Shown here: one piece after another, positions 22,356-31,389 of the stretch | How the letters are laid out: the number at the start of each line of letters is the position of its first letter | Position numbering within the stretch: the first letter of the stretch is position 1 | Source: CAMEGH01 sp052103595 | GTDB taxonomy: Bacteria > Patescibacteriota > Saccharimonadia > Saccharimonadales > Saccharimonadaceae | Length of the DNA stretch: 64,000 bases | Assembly (NCBI GenBank): GCA_052103595.1 | Contig: JBQEKC010000001.1 | Coordinates: forward strand, 124,001 to 188,000 | Direction: 5' to 3' | The notes under the pieces: generated by a model | The model's input: only the letters and a program-made list of their open reading frames with translations | Told to the model about the DNA's origin: nothing | Databases searched by the model: none | Translations under genes and position numbers: made by a program

Positions 22356-23912
22356 TTATCCTCTGTACATATTATGGTTGCTGATCCAGGTTTTTTTCTC
22401 GTCTCCAAGGAGCGATTGCTTTGTTTCATTATCCCCCGCTTTGAGCTTTTCTTCAACTGTTGCATAGATTGGCAAGCTGAAGGTAAAGGTAGAACCGCGG
22501 TTTTCGCTGCTACTGACGCTGATTGTGCCGCCATGCGAATCGATAATTCCCTTCGAAATGTAAAGTCCAATTCCCGACCCTGCCACTGATTCGCGCGACC
22601 GGTGCGAACGGTAAAATTTATGGAATAAATTGCGCACGACACCGTCTGGCATGCCGATGCCGTGGTCGCGCACTGTTACCTCGACAAAGTCACCTGCTAC
22701 CGCTGCAAATACTTCAATTATACCACCTTCGCTACTGTATTTTACGGCGTTATCAATCAGGTTTGAAAAGACTTCAGAAATGCTACTCGGGTCAGCGGCG
22801 ACGTGTGGTAAATCGGGGCTGATCGCAACAGTTAGTACACGATTTTGTGAGCTAGCTCGTCCGCTCATGTCATCGGAAATCGACTCGTACATTTCGTACA
22901 AACTTTGCTCGCTCAGGTGCACTGCATAGTGGTTGCGATCGTAGCGCGACACGTTCAAGATGTTATTAAGGTACGTTGTTAAACGGTTAGCAGAGATAGC
23001 TAGGCGGCCAAATAGTACGCGTTGATCTGGTGTAAGCTTTTCGCCCAGTTCATCGCTCAAAACCTCAAGGTAGCCACGGATAATTGTAATGGGGCCACGC
23101 AGTTCGTGGGCAGCAAACGCAATAAAGTCAAGGTCTTTTTCGTCGTTGGCGTAATTGTTTGTGCGGTCGATAAAGAAGAGAGTCGTTTCAATGTCACCTC
23201 CTTTTGAGTATGAGGCAACGACATCAAAAAAGCGATCTTCTTGTGTACTTGAAGGGAGCGTGCGTAGACGTGTCCATGTTTTTTCGGCGTGGATAGTGTC
23301 TTGCTGACACTGCTTAATCCAATCAGGCAATTGTATGCGGTCGCCATTGTTAAAGCTCAGAGCCACACGTTTTTTGCCGCGGCTGCCGAGCGAAATTGGC
23401 GCACGTGCGTTGGCGTACACGACCTCGCCTTTTTTATTCAAAAGCGCCACACCAACACGCGAGTCAGCTAAACCTTCCTCTAGCTGTATACCGGCACGTA
23501 GTTGGTTTTTTGAAGGGCCTCTGGCAGTTTCGCTGCTTAGTCCATAGATAAGTTCAAGCAAGGATTTTGTCCCGTTGTGCGCGTATGGCAAGTCGTTTGG
23601 ATTAGGCGGCTTTACGTCTAAATCTTCGCCTGCCGCGTGTGCTAACGCTATGCTAATGGCTTTCAGTGGTTCGATCAATACAGACATAGCGAGCAAGTTA
23701 ATGCTTAATCCGAGAAGGAAGAACATCCATACGAGTGTCCAAAAGATGATATTGTCCATCTTTAGAATGTCGAGCATGTGGAGAGCGATGGCGAACACAA
23801 TTGTGGCGCTCATTTGAAATGCTACGACGACAAAAAAACTATACCGTTGGTTTTTGCGGTAGAAGTTTTGGATGAGAGCCGCAGGTTTTTTTGGCGGCTT
23901 TACTATTGCCAC
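22356..23912 (-). CDS. Membrane histidine kinase
   Basis: The 518-residue protein has two membrane segments near residues 25-75, a PAS-like middle region (VGVALLNKKGEVVYANA near 155), a HisKA domain with FAAHELRGPITIIRGY (phospho-acceptor His near residue 270) and an HATPase domain with NLIDNAVKYS, DHGIGMP and SGIGLYI. It overlaps the end of the upstream DUF3048 gene by 10 bases and is followed after 2 bases by its receiver. This suggests the kinase responds to, or controls, something at the envelope with DUF3048. Confidence 0.92.
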   Translation of the reverse strand: MAIVKPPKKPAALIQNFYRKNQRYSFFVVVAFQMSATIVFAIALHMLDILKMDNIIFWTLVWMFFLLGLSINLLAMSVLIEPLKAISIALAHAAGEDLDVKPPNPNDLPYAHNGTKSLLELIYGLSSETARGPSKNQLRAGIQLEEGLADSRVGVALLNKKGEVVYANARAPISLGSRGKKRVALSFNNGDRIQLPDWIKQCQQDTIHAEKTWTRLRTLPSSTQEDRFFDVVASYSKGGDIETTLFFIDRTNNYANDEKDLDFIAFAAHELRGPITIIRGYLEVLSDELGEKLTPDQRVLFGRLAISANRLTTYLNNILNVSRYDRNHYAVHLSEQSLYEMYESISDDMSGRASSQNRVLTVAISPDLPHVAADPSSISEVFSNLIDNAVKYSSEGGIIEVFAAVAGDFVEVTVRDHGIGMPDGVVRNLFHKFYRSHRSRESVAGSGIGLYISKGIIDSHGGTISVSSSENRGSTFTFSLPIYATVEEKLKAGDNETKQSLLGDEKKTWISNHNMYRG

Positions 23913-25021
23913 GAGACGTTACCTCCTTCGTTGGCAGGAACGGCTGTGATCCACACCTTACCGCGCGTCAACGAAAACTCTTTGCCAGATGCTTTCTCTG
24001 TAAAGAAGAGTTGTCCCGAAGGCGCCGGCTTATGCCAGATTACTTCTGTGACTGTGCCGTCTTGGAAAACGACGCCGTCGCCTGTTCCAGAGGTGTGATA
24101 ATTCTCGCGCAGACCATCTTCCATAATATGATCCATATGCGACTTTAACACGACAACGCTATTGCTGCTGATTTGCCCGGCTTCGCGATCAACGTGCGGT
24201 TCTCCACCCTGCTGACGATGATACGTATTGCTTTCTGCATGATACGACCAGTGGCTGTTGTACAGCGCGCTGCTCATAATGACGTCAATTTGCGTGGCAG
24301 TTGGCGCTGCAGCTTTTTTCGTGGAAGCGTGCTTGAATGGTTTTGGGTTTGATGTAGCATAATTTTTGCTTGCGTTAAGTGCATCAAGCCGTTCGAAGTT
24401 TGTGTATACGTTATGCGGCGCGTAACGATCGCTTGAGCGCCAGTATGTGTCGGGGTTGAAGAACTGGTCGATGTCGCGATACGAGCCGTTGCGTACTTCG
24501 TCGAGCGCGCGTTTGCTGCCGCCAACATGAGCAACACTTGGCTCCCACGGCGCAAGCCACTCAACAAAATATGGGCGCAAACTTCTTACTGGGCCGACAA
24601 GTCCTGGTTTGTTTTGCTGGTATAGGTTCAAAAAGCGAGTAATGCCGGCTTCGGCAATAGCTTCGTAGGTTACTTCAGCTTCTTGCATGCCACTTTGCGG
24701 GCGAGCGTCGGGGCTGTTTTCGATGATGACAGCAGTAATTGGCCGTTTTGTAGCAGCCTCATCTGGTAGCTGAAGCCCTGTGAGTGGTGAGTAGAACTTC
24801 TTTTTCGGCACTTCTTTAGAAGGTTCAGTCCGAGAGACATCAGGGTCTTCCGTTGGTTTTTGATAGAACACCACAAATGCAACTAGTGCTGCCGCGAACA
24901 TTACAGCAAGCGCCGCGATAATCATGGTGGCTTTTTTATGTTGGGTTAACCACGCGGTAATGCGGGCAGTTACGCGAGGCCTTGTGTTCTTTGATGGCGT
25001 GTGTTCGTGTTCTGTTTGCAT
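23903..25021 (-). CDS. DUF3048 (YerB-type) membrane-anchored extracytoplasmic protein
   Basis: The 372-residue protein has a cytoplasmic tip, one membrane segment (MIIAALAVMFAAALVAFVVF, about 33-52) and a large outer domain with the DUF3048 hallmarks SPLTGL, RPITAVIIENSPDARPQSG, YEAIAEAGITRF and GPVRSLRPYF. YerB of Bacillus is the reference; its biochemical role is unsettled. The gene leads an operon with a histidine kinase and CheY-like regulator, so it might be a sensor partner. The -10 TATACT lies 11 bases upstream of ATG 25019-25021. Confidence 0.85.
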   Translation of the reverse strand: MQTEHEHTPSKNTRPRVTARITAWLTQHKKATMIIAALAVMFAAALVAFVVFYQKPTEDPDVSRTEPSKEVPKKKFYSPLTGLQLPDEAATKRPITAVIIENSPDARPQSGMQEAEVTYEAIAEAGITRFLNLYQQNKPGLVGPVRSLRPYFVEWLAPWEPSVAHVGGSKRALDEVRNGSYRDIDQFFNPDTYWRSSDRYAPHNVYTNFERLDALNASKNYATSNPKPFKHASTKKAAAPTATQIDVIMSSALYNSHWSYHAESNTYHRQQGGEPHVDREAGQISSNSVVVLKSHMDHIMEDGLRENYHTSGTGDGVVFQDGTVTEVIWHKPAPSGQLFFTEKASGKEFSLTRGKVWITAVPANEGGNVSWQ

Positions 25022-25057
25022 GCTTACGCTTAGTATACCACGACAAAAGTAGGCGTA

Positions 25058-26491
25058 CTACAGTGCGGCAATTGCGGTAGCAAGGCGTCGGATGGTCGTC
25101 TCTTTTCCAAGGAGCGCTAATGTATCATTCAGCTGCGGGCTAAACGGCGCCCACGTTGTGGCGATGCGAATTAAGCTAAACAGAATGCCAGGTTTTTGGC
25201 CAGTGATCTCGAGCAGTGTATTTAAGGTGTTTTGAATGGTTTCGGCGTCCCAGTTTTCGGTGGCAGAAAGTTGTTCGCGCGCGGTTTGTAGCAACGCTTT
25301 TCGCTCGTCTTCGCTGAGTTTTTTAAGCTGCTTGTTACTGGTGACAAGTTCTATGTCGACTGTTGGTTCGGCAAAGAAGTAGCCCGTCATCATTGGTAAT
25401 TCCGCCAAAGTTTTAAGCCGATCTTGCACTAGCCCAAGCACCTGCTTTTTGTATGATTCGTCGGCGTTTTCTGCGCTGGCTGGCCAGTATTTTTCAACGC
25501 GGGCGTACAGATCGTCCAGTGAAAGGCGACGGATCCACTGTCCGTTCATCCACAACAAACGCTGTTCATCGAAGCGTGCACCGCTACGTTGTACGCGCTC
25601 AAGGCTAAACTTTTCAATCAGTTCTTCGCGGCTAAAGATTTCTTGCTCGGTGCCATCATTCCAGCCCATGCTTGCCAAAAAGTTAAGCATGGCTTCGGGC
25701 AAAATGCCGTCGGTGCGGTAATCGGTGACACTTTTGGCGCCGTCGCGTTTGCCGAGTTTTTTCTTGCCGTCGGGCGCCATAATGTGCGGCAAGCACGCCA
25801 AAACAGGCGGTTCAATTTCGAGCGCTTCGTACAAACTTAGATAGCGCGGAATGCTTGAAATATATTCCAGCCCACGAATCACATGCGTTACTTTCATCAA
25901 ATAATCATCGACAATGTGCGCAAAATTGTAGGTTGGCAGGCCGTCGCCTTTAATAAGAATAAAGTCATCAAGCACTTCTTCGCCAGCCGAAAGCTCGCCC
26001 ATCACCGGGTCGTTCCACACGTAGCGCTTCGGCGTTTCTACCTTAAAGCGCAGCGGCTGCGTGCCATCCCACGTTGGTGGATTAGCTGGTCGGTGATTGC
26101 GGTACAGAAACGGTTTTTTGAGCGCTTTTGCTTCTTCACGAAAGCCCTGCACTTCTTCTGGCGTGTACGGATCAGCGTACGCCAAGCCTTTATCGATCAG
26201 TTTTTGTGCCCATTCTTTGTACAATTCACGGCGCTGTGTTTGAAAGTACGGGCCGTACTCGCCGCCCATGCGCGGGCCTTCGGTCCAATCAAGCCCGAGC
26301 CACTCAAGTGTATCAAGAATTAAATCGGTGGCGCCTTCAACAAAACGCGCTTGGTCAGTATCTTCAATACGAAGGATAAAATCGCCCTGCTGCTGTTTGG
26401 CAAGGAGCCATGGAAAAAGCGCCGCGCGGACATTACCGACGTGAATGTAGCCGGTTGGTGATGGTGCAAATCGAGTTCGGATGTGTGTCAT
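25058..26491 (-). CDS. gltX: Glutamyl-tRNA synthetase
   Basis: Class I aminoacyl-tRNA synthetase, 477 residues, that charges tRNA-Glu and often tRNA-Gln in bacteria using the Gat pathway. The HIGH motif is PTGYIHVGNVR near residue 12, EDTD near 43, and the KMSKS motif is KLGKRDGAKS near 240. The C-terminal anticodon-binding helical domain is complete. The -10 TATAAT ends 7 bases before ATG 26489-26491, so the mRNA is predicted leaderless. Confidence 0.96.
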   Translation of the reverse strand: MTHIRTRFAPSPTGYIHVGNVRAALFPWLLAKQQQGDFILRIEDTDQARFVEGATDLILDTLEWLGLDWTEGPRMGGEYGPYFQTQRRELYKEWAQKLIDKGLAYADPYTPEEVQGFREEAKALKKPFLYRNHRPANPPTWDGTQPLRFKVETPKRYVWNDPVMGELSAGEEVLDDFILIKGDGLPTYNFAHIVDDYLMKVTHVIRGLEYISSIPRYLSLYEALEIEPPVLACLPHIMAPDGKKKLGKRDGAKSVTDYRTDGILPEAMLNFLASMGWNDGTEQEIFSREELIEKFSLERVQRSGARFDEQRLLWMNGQWIRRLSLDDLYARVEKYWPASAENADESYKKQVLGLVQDRLKTLAELPMMTGYFFAEPTVDIELVTSNKQLKKLSEDERKALLQTAREQLSATENWDAETIQNTLNTLLEITGQKPGILFSLIRIATTWAPFSPQLNDTLALLGKETTIRRLATAIAAL

Positions 26492-26526
26492 ATATAGTAT
26501 TATACCACTGGTGCGCCCCGATAAAA

Positions 26527-26556
26527 AAGAAGCGCTCGATACAGGAGCGCTTCTTT
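26527..26556 (-). terminator. Terminator of the DUF4367-like gene
   Basis: AAGAAGCGCTC and GAGCGCTTCTT form a perfect 11-bp stem with a 7-base loop; T/A-runs on both sides allow use in both directions. Confidence 0.85.
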
Positions 26557-26571
26557 TGTTGCTCGCGGCGA

Positions 26572-27663
26572 CTACACGCTGGTAGCAATTTTGCGAATTT
26601 GATCAGGGCTGAGCTGTGTGTCACCTTCGATCGTGTAGAGAATGCCGCCACTCACCCACGCTGCATTGCCGTCAAAGCTGTATACAGTAATGCCTCTTTC
26701 TTGTGATGTCGTGTAGCTATCGTGCGACTTTTCTTTCACGTAATTTTCAAGGAGTGCATTTGAATCCCAGCTGCTACGAGATTGCTTAAGAGTAAAGTCA
26801 TTGCTCCCCGTTTTTGCCGCGAATTGCATGCGCACTTCCCCATCGCTAAAGGCGACTGGTCCATTTAGCTTATAACCATCTGGCTGGTAGCTTGGGTAGC
26901 TGGCATCAATCCCAGCTTGTGCCGCGGCAACCCGCACTGAAAGATTCGGCACATTCAGGTAGGTTAAGTATCCTGCAAATAAGACAAGCGCTGCAAACCC
27001 TGAAACAATACTGAGGAGCTTGCCGCGTTTTGACGGCTGCTTGTGCTGCTTGGCATGATGTTTTGGCGCATTATCAAGTGCTTCGGTGATGACCGCTTGC
27101 TTTAGCACGCTCGCTGGCAGCGGTGCCTCTTGTGGCGTAGGTGCTTTTTTTGCAGCATGTTTTTGATGGACGCGTTCTACAATCGGGTGCGCCATGACTT
27201 TTTCTTGTGTCTGAGCGGCGGGAGTTATTGATACAACTGGTGTTGATTGTACTGGCTGTAGCTGAACACCTTTTTTATGCGCGTTTGCACGAGCAAGTGC
27301 AGCATTCGCGCGAGCGGCTGATCCTTGAGCAACAGGGCGCATGCCGTCAATGCGGCGTTGGGTGCGTTTTTGGATTGATGGCTGTGTTGTTGGAGTTTTT
27401 GACATGGGTGTCGAGACGATAATCGGTTGAGGTGCAGCTTGAGTAGCTTTTTGAGAAGCGGGCTTCTTCTTCACAAATGCACGATTGAGTGTGGTAGAGC
27501 GCTGTGTTTTGCCGTGCATGGCGTATGAGGCTTGCGCTTTTTGATGCGCACGTTTTTGCTGCGGCGTTGGCGCCTGCTGTGTTGATTGTATTTTTTGTAT
27601 TGGCAAGCCCGTCACGACATCGTATTCTCGCCCATTAATCACCATTGTTTTTTGTTGTGACAT
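26572..27663 (-). CDS. Membrane-anchored protein with DUF4367-like outer domain
   Basis: The 363-residue protein has a long Gln/Ala/Lys-rich cytoplasmic region (1-230), one membrane segment (LLSIVSGFAALVLFAGYLTY) and an outer domain with PDGYKLNGPVAFSDG, SSWDSNALLENYV and AWVSGGILYTIEG, a pattern I associate with DUF4367. It ends in an RKIATSV helix. It may sense or organise the envelope; the family is often linked to anti-sigma or spore-envelope proteins elsewhere. ATG 27661-27663 has AGGGG 8 bases upstream. It is divergent from the PEGA protein gene. Confidence 0.7.
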   Translation of the reverse strand: MSQQKTMVINGREYDVVTGLPIQKIQSTQQAPTPQQKRAHQKAQASYAMHGKTQRSTTLNRAFVKKKPASQKATQAAPQPIIVSTPMSKTPTTQPSIQKRTQRRIDGMRPVAQGSAARANAALARANAHKKGVQLQPVQSTPVVSITPAAQTQEKVMAHPIVERVHQKHAAKKAPTPQEAPLPASVLKQAVITEALDNAPKHHAKQHKQPSKRGKLLSIVSGFAALVLFAGYLTYLNVPNLSVRVAAAQAGIDASYPSYQPDGYKLNGPVAFSDGEVRMQFAAKTGSNDFTLKQSRSSWDSNALLENYVKEKSHDSYTTSQERGITVYSFDGNAAWVSGGILYTIEGDTQLSPDQIRKIATSV

Positions 27664-27782
27664 GTTATATCCCCTATTATATTCTCTTCTACCCAATTGC
27701 GCTTATGCACCCATGCCTTCGCGTTGTTTTTTACTATAGCACGAACAGTGAAAAATGGGTACTATTTTGCTATACTATATAT

Positions 27783-29261
27783 ATGTATCATGCACCTTCG
27801 CGTAAAGTTCAACTTTTCAAACGATTTGTCACCGTTATTATTAGCGCAACAATTGTCATTGCTGGTGTTTCGATTTTAACGGCGATTACCTTAGGCTACC
27901 GCTTCAACCGCGAGAATGGCCACATTGAGCGCGGCGGTATCTTGCAGTTAAGTAGCAAGCCAACGGGTGCGAATATTACCGTGAACGGTCAGCCGCACCC
28001 AACGACAACATCGGCAAAGATTGTCTCAGATCCTGGTGATTACGCATTGCAACTTGAGCGAGACGGCTACCGTACGTGGCAAAAAACTGTCCCGATTCAA
28101 GCTGGCAATATTACTTGGGTAATGTACCCGCGTTTAATTCCACAAAAACTACCAGTAACGAATGTAGCAGAATTGCCAGCCACACTTGCAGGCGCCTTGC
28201 CGTCCGGTAGTAGCAAACGCTACGCGTTCTTGCAAAAAGCGGATACGCCAACAATTAGTACTGCCAATCTTGATTCAGAGGAAGTAAAGCTAACAAGCTC
28301 GTCGATTCCGGCCGATGTGTACACGCAACCGACTGCCGAAGCGCCAAAGAATGTCTTCTCCCTGAAGCTGTGGAGTGGTGACGAACGTTCGATGCTGGTG
28401 CGACACGTATTTGCCGACAACCAAGAGGAGTGGTTGCTCGTTTATCCAGAAAAGCCTGAGGATTCTATCAACCTGACAAAACTGTTTGGTGTACAGCTTA
28501 AGGACGTTGTGTTTGGATCGCATAATGGTTCGCGCATGTATGCGCTGGTTGACGGTGCAGTTCGTTTGCTCGATGTCGGTAACGGCACTATCAGTCGTCC
28601 GCTTGTAGAAAAAGTACACGATTACACGCTATTCGAAGATTACATTTTATTTGTGTCGCAGCCAACCGAACAAAAAACGCAGCAAGTTGGCTATACGCAT
28701 AAAGATTTTACGCAACCGCGAGTTGTTGAAGCGGTGCCATATGATGGCGAGCATGCCGCTAAGTTCGATATTGGTAAATACTACGACAACTACTATTTCT
28801 TGATTACGCAAGGTAAGCAAGCTACACTTTCGCGTAGTTCAAATCTTCCAACTAATCCAACTGCTGAACTTGAGCGCAAGAAGGTAAAATCGTTCGAGCT
28901 TGAAAAGCCTGTCACTACCGCACATATTACTGACAACGGCCAGTTTGCGACCATTCAAGACGGCTGGTCGTTTGCAACCTTCAACCTTGAGGTGCAGCAG
29001 CTAGCAACGACTGATTTCCAACCGGAAAGCGCGCAAAAAGCACAAAAACTTCGTTATCTTGATCGCTACCTATTGTGGGCGGAGCGCGACGGCAACCTTC
29101 GTACCTTTGAATTCGATGGTGCCAATCAGCACAATATTATGCCGGTTGAACCACAGTTTGACGCAACGCTCAGCCCATCTGGAAAGTACCTCTACGGTGT
29201 ACGAAAGACAGATAAAGGGTACACTCTTTCGCGCGTTCAGCTACTTGATATAACACCGTAG
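27783..29261 (+). CDS. PEGA-domain protein with beta-propeller-like C-terminal half
   Basis: The 492-residue protein has an N-terminal membrane anchor (VTVIISATIVIAGVSILTAI) followed by a PEGA domain (GGILQLSSKPTGANITVNG to GYRTWQKTVPIQAG, about 40-110), a module common in surface and S-layer associated proteins. The remaining 380 residues form a repeated beta-strand region resembling a propeller. TGC-TATACT ends 6 bases before ATG 27783, implying a leaderless mRNA. It is probably extracytoplasmic; partner unknown. Confidence 0.85.
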   Translation: MYHAPSRKVQLFKRFVTVIISATIVIAGVSILTAITLGYRFNRENGHIERGGILQLSSKPTGANITVNGQPHPTTTSAKIVSDPGDYALQLERDGYRTWQKTVPIQAGNITWVMYPRLIPQKLPVTNVAELPATLAGALPSGSSKRYAFLQKADTPTISTANLDSEEVKLTSSSIPADVYTQPTAEAPKNVFSLKLWSGDERSMLVRHVFADNQEEWLLVYPEKPEDSINLTKLFGVQLKDVVFGSHNGSRMYALVDGAVRLLDVGNGTISRPLVEKVHDYTLFEDYILFVSQPTEQKTQQVGYTHKDFTQPRVVEAVPYDGEHAAKFDIGKYYDNYYFLITQGKQATLSRSSNLPTNPTAELERKKVKSFELEKPVTTAHITDNGQFATIQDGWSFATFNLEVQQLATTDFQPESAQKAQKLRYLDRYLLWAERDGNLRTFEFDGANQHNIMPVEPQFDATLSPSGKYLYGVRKTDKGYTLSRVQLLDITP

Positions 29262-29283
29262 GAAATACTTTTACTACTCTTTA

Positions 29284-29313
29284 AAAAAGAACGACTCCAT
29301 GGTCGTTCTTTTT
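29284..29313. terminator. Bidirectional terminator between the PEGA and sortase genes
   Basis: AAAGAACGAC and GTCGTTCTTT form a perfect 10-bp stem with loop TCCATG, with A- and T-runs on the two sides. It suits the plus-strand PEGA gene and could also serve the convergent sortase gene. Confidence 0.8.
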
Positions 29314-29369
29314 ATACGTTGGCTGAAGAAGTAAAGCGTGCCCTCGGTTTACTCGCCTAGGTGCTTTAT

Positions 29370-30611
29370 TTATCGTGCGCCGAACAGTCGTTCAATAAGT
29401 GTTGGTGAGGTGCCGGTCATTTGCGTTGAGGCTGATTCATCACTTGCAGGCGCTTTTTTTGGATCTGCCTTTGGTGCACCAGATGGATCTGGGCTAACTT
29501 GTTCTGCGTGAATTAGCAAACGCTTGTCGGCTGTTCCGAGCGGTACACACGTAATCAGCGTAATAACAGGTTTGTCGCCGGTATACTTCAGTGCATCAAC
29601 GTTGGTTGGTTCAACCACTTCACGTTTGTATACTTTGTAACTATATCGTTTTGAGTTGTAGTTGATGTAGATGACATCATCAACTGCCAAACGTTCTAGT
29701 TGTACAAAAATAAACTTGTAAGCACCAGTGTCGGTCCAGTCGCTGCTGGAGTGAGCAGAGAAAACGGAGTTGCCTACTTGTCCAGGTTCGGCAGAGGCGC
29801 CTGGATAGCGCACGTGTGCAATACCATCGGCCATGGCAGCCAGCTGTTCACCTTGGGTCGGGCCCACGTTCATCACCACTGGTGCATCAACGTTAATTTT
29901 TGGAATAATCATTTTTGGCTCTGGCCCTACCGGAACGTTTGCATTTGGGTTAACGATAATATTTTGCGGTTCGATATTGCCTGGTGACATATACGCTTTT
30001 ACATGCGCAACCAATACTTGGTTGTACTGCAAAAGCGCCACGGTTGCTACAACCAGTATGGCAGCAAAAATAGGGATAAAATGCTTACTCCTTCGTACTT
30101 TGGTAGCAGATTCTTGTGCCGATTTGATAATATTTTGACGTAATTCCGACATTGCTTCGTTTTGGGTGATAGCGCCGTCTTCCCGTGGTGGTACTGTAGT
30201 CGTCTGCGTTTGTTGCGCGCGTACCTGCGGAGCAGCTGAAGTGGCTGGTGCTTGTTGTGCAACGCTTTTCTTCACTTCTGATACGTAGTACTGTTCGTAA
30301 TATTTACGGTAATATTCTTGCCAGGCGCTGTGGTATTTGCGCCAGCGCTCTGCCTCGGTATCTTGCGGCGACATCGTTGGGCGAGCTGCTTGTGCTGCAG
30401 CTTTTGGCGGTAAGGTGGCAGTTGGTTGCTGCTGATGCGGTTGTTGTGAGGTGGGCTGTGTCGCAGAGGTACCACCGTATAAAGAATCAATCTCGCTTCG
30501 TACCATTGAAAGCGCAGCTTCGCGTTGGCGAGCGTGATTGGCACTCGAAGCAGGCCGACGCTGTGGCGTTGCCCTACTTCGCTGGTACTGCGGATGAGAT
30601 TTTGGATCCAT
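29370..30611 (-). CDS. Sortase with long N-terminal cytoplasmic region
   Basis: The 413-residue protein has a Gln/Ala-rich N-terminal region (1-180), one membrane segment (FIPIFAAILVVATVALL) and a sortase domain. The catalytic His lies in NSVFSAHSSSDW, the catalytic Cys in VITLITCVPLG, and the Arg in ADKRLLIHAEQ, the spacing of class D/E-like sortases. Sortases join secreted proteins to the envelope or to pilins. No LPxTG-type substrate is visible in this window. The usual start is MDPKSHP (ATG 30609-30611); a longer frame upstream lacks support. Confidence 0.9.
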   Translation of the reverse strand: MDPKSHPQYQRSRATPQRRPASSANHARQREAALSMVRSEIDSLYGGTSATQPTSQQPHQQQPTATLPPKAAAQAARPTMSPQDTEAERWRKYHSAWQEYYRKYYEQYYVSEVKKSVAQQAPATSAAPQVRAQQTQTTTVPPREDGAITQNEAMSELRQNIIKSAQESATKVRRSKHFIPIFAAILVVATVALLQYNQVLVAHVKAYMSPGNIEPQNIIVNPNANVPVGPEPKMIIPKINVDAPVVMNVGPTQGEQLAAMADGIAHVRYPGASAEPGQVGNSVFSAHSSSDWTDTGAYKFIFVQLERLAVDDVIYINYNSKRYSYKVYKREVVEPTNVDALKYTGDKPVITLITCVPLGTADKRLLIHAEQVSPDPSGAPKADPKKAPASDESASTQMTGTSPTLIERLFGAR

Positions 30612-30696
30612 AATATCTCTTTTAAGTATACAATAACCGCAAGTGTGATGCAAAAGCGGTTACCGAAAAAATATTCGCTGAACTGTTTAGATGTGC

Positions 30697-30702
30697 TATA
30701 AT
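30697..30702 (+). promoter_or_regulatory. -10 element of the tRNA-Leu gene
   Basis: TGC-TATAAT, an extended -10, ends 18 bases before the mature tRNA 5' end. The -35 at the proper distance (TTCGCT) is weak. Confidence 0.55.
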
Positions 30703-30720
30703 ACAAAAGAACGTTTCCAT

Positions 30721-30808
30721 GCCGCGGTGGTGGAATTGGTAGACACGTTAGACTCAAAATCTGATGAGCATTATGCTCGTGCCGGTTCAAGTCCGGCCCG
30801 CGGTACCA
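30721..30808 (+). tRNA. tRNA-Leu (anticodon CAA), CCA encoded
   Basis: Class II tRNA with acceptor GCCGCGG/CCGCGGT, anticodon stem TTAGA/TCTGA with loop CTCAAAA (anticodon CAA, codon UUG), a long variable arm (GAGCATTATGCTC) and T-arm GCCGGTTCAAGTCCGGC. The CCA end is encoded. A terminator follows at 30821-30849. Confidence 0.95.
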
Positions 30809-30820
30809 GGTATGTTTATA

Positions 30821-30849
30821 AAACCACTCTGTCAAAAGAGTGGTTTTTT
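30821..30849 (+). terminator. Terminator of tRNA-Leu
   Basis: AAACCACTCT and AGAGTGGTTT form a perfect 10-bp stem around GTCAAA, followed by T-runs. Confidence 0.85.
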
Positions 30850-30872
30850 GTTTTTTGGATGGCTATATTATT

Positions 30873-31385
30873 TTAGTGCCCAACAATTACCTTGAGGCTT
30901 ACAATGCCAAGGCCAATTGCAAGCTCAAGCGAAATAAGAATGATGGTCGGAATGCGGCGCAATCCAAAAGATCGCGCTGAAACGATCGACCAAATAATTA
31001 ACGGCAGCAGTGCCATAACAATAGAAGTATTCACTGCCCATGTTAGCGGAAGGAGGCCAAATGCCGAAAGTGTCATCACGAAAAGTGGCAGCGTAAGTGT
31101 GGCAAGCATTGGCGCGTGGCGATCGAATTGTTCGCGTCGCTCTTTTAAGCTGTTTGCTTTGCCGTACACAATTCGGCGCGACATTAACGTGGCAAGCAGG
31201 CTAGCTGCCCATAGCGAAATGATCGTACCTGCGACAATCAGTTCGGCATGCAGTGGCGTTGCGTGGTTTGTATCAACACTAATTAACACCGCCAGTAGTG
31301 CAACGGTAGCGTAAATGCGCTCTTTTAATAGCTCGGCGACGTATTCTTTTGACGGGGCGTTTTCGATAGTAATTGGTTGTCTCAT
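30873..31385 (-). CDS. Small integral membrane protein, 170 residues
   Basis: Four to five membrane segments (starting IYATVALLAVLISV, AELIVAGTIISLWAASLLA, MLATLTLPLFVMTLSAFGL, IVMALLPLIIWSIV, TIILISLELAIGLGIV) and a charged loop (RRIVYGKANSLKERREQFDR). I do not recognise the family. It starts 4 bases downstream of the carbohydrate-kinase-like gene (31390-32187), so they are likely co-transcribed. Confidence 0.7.
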   Translation of the reverse strand: MRQPITIENAPSKEYVAELLKERIYATVALLAVLISVDTNHATPLHAELIVAGTIISLWAASLLATLMSRRIVYGKANSLKERREQFDRHAPMLATLTLPLFVMTLSAFGLLPLTWAVNTSIVMALLPLIIWSIVSARSFGLRRIPTIILISLELAIGLGIVSLKVIVGH

Positions 31386-31389
31386 GTTC

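Noticed and set aside
29370..30611. Nearby sortase substrates
   Set aside because: I checked the secreted proteins in the window for LPxTG-like C-terminal signals with a hydrophobic tail and found none.
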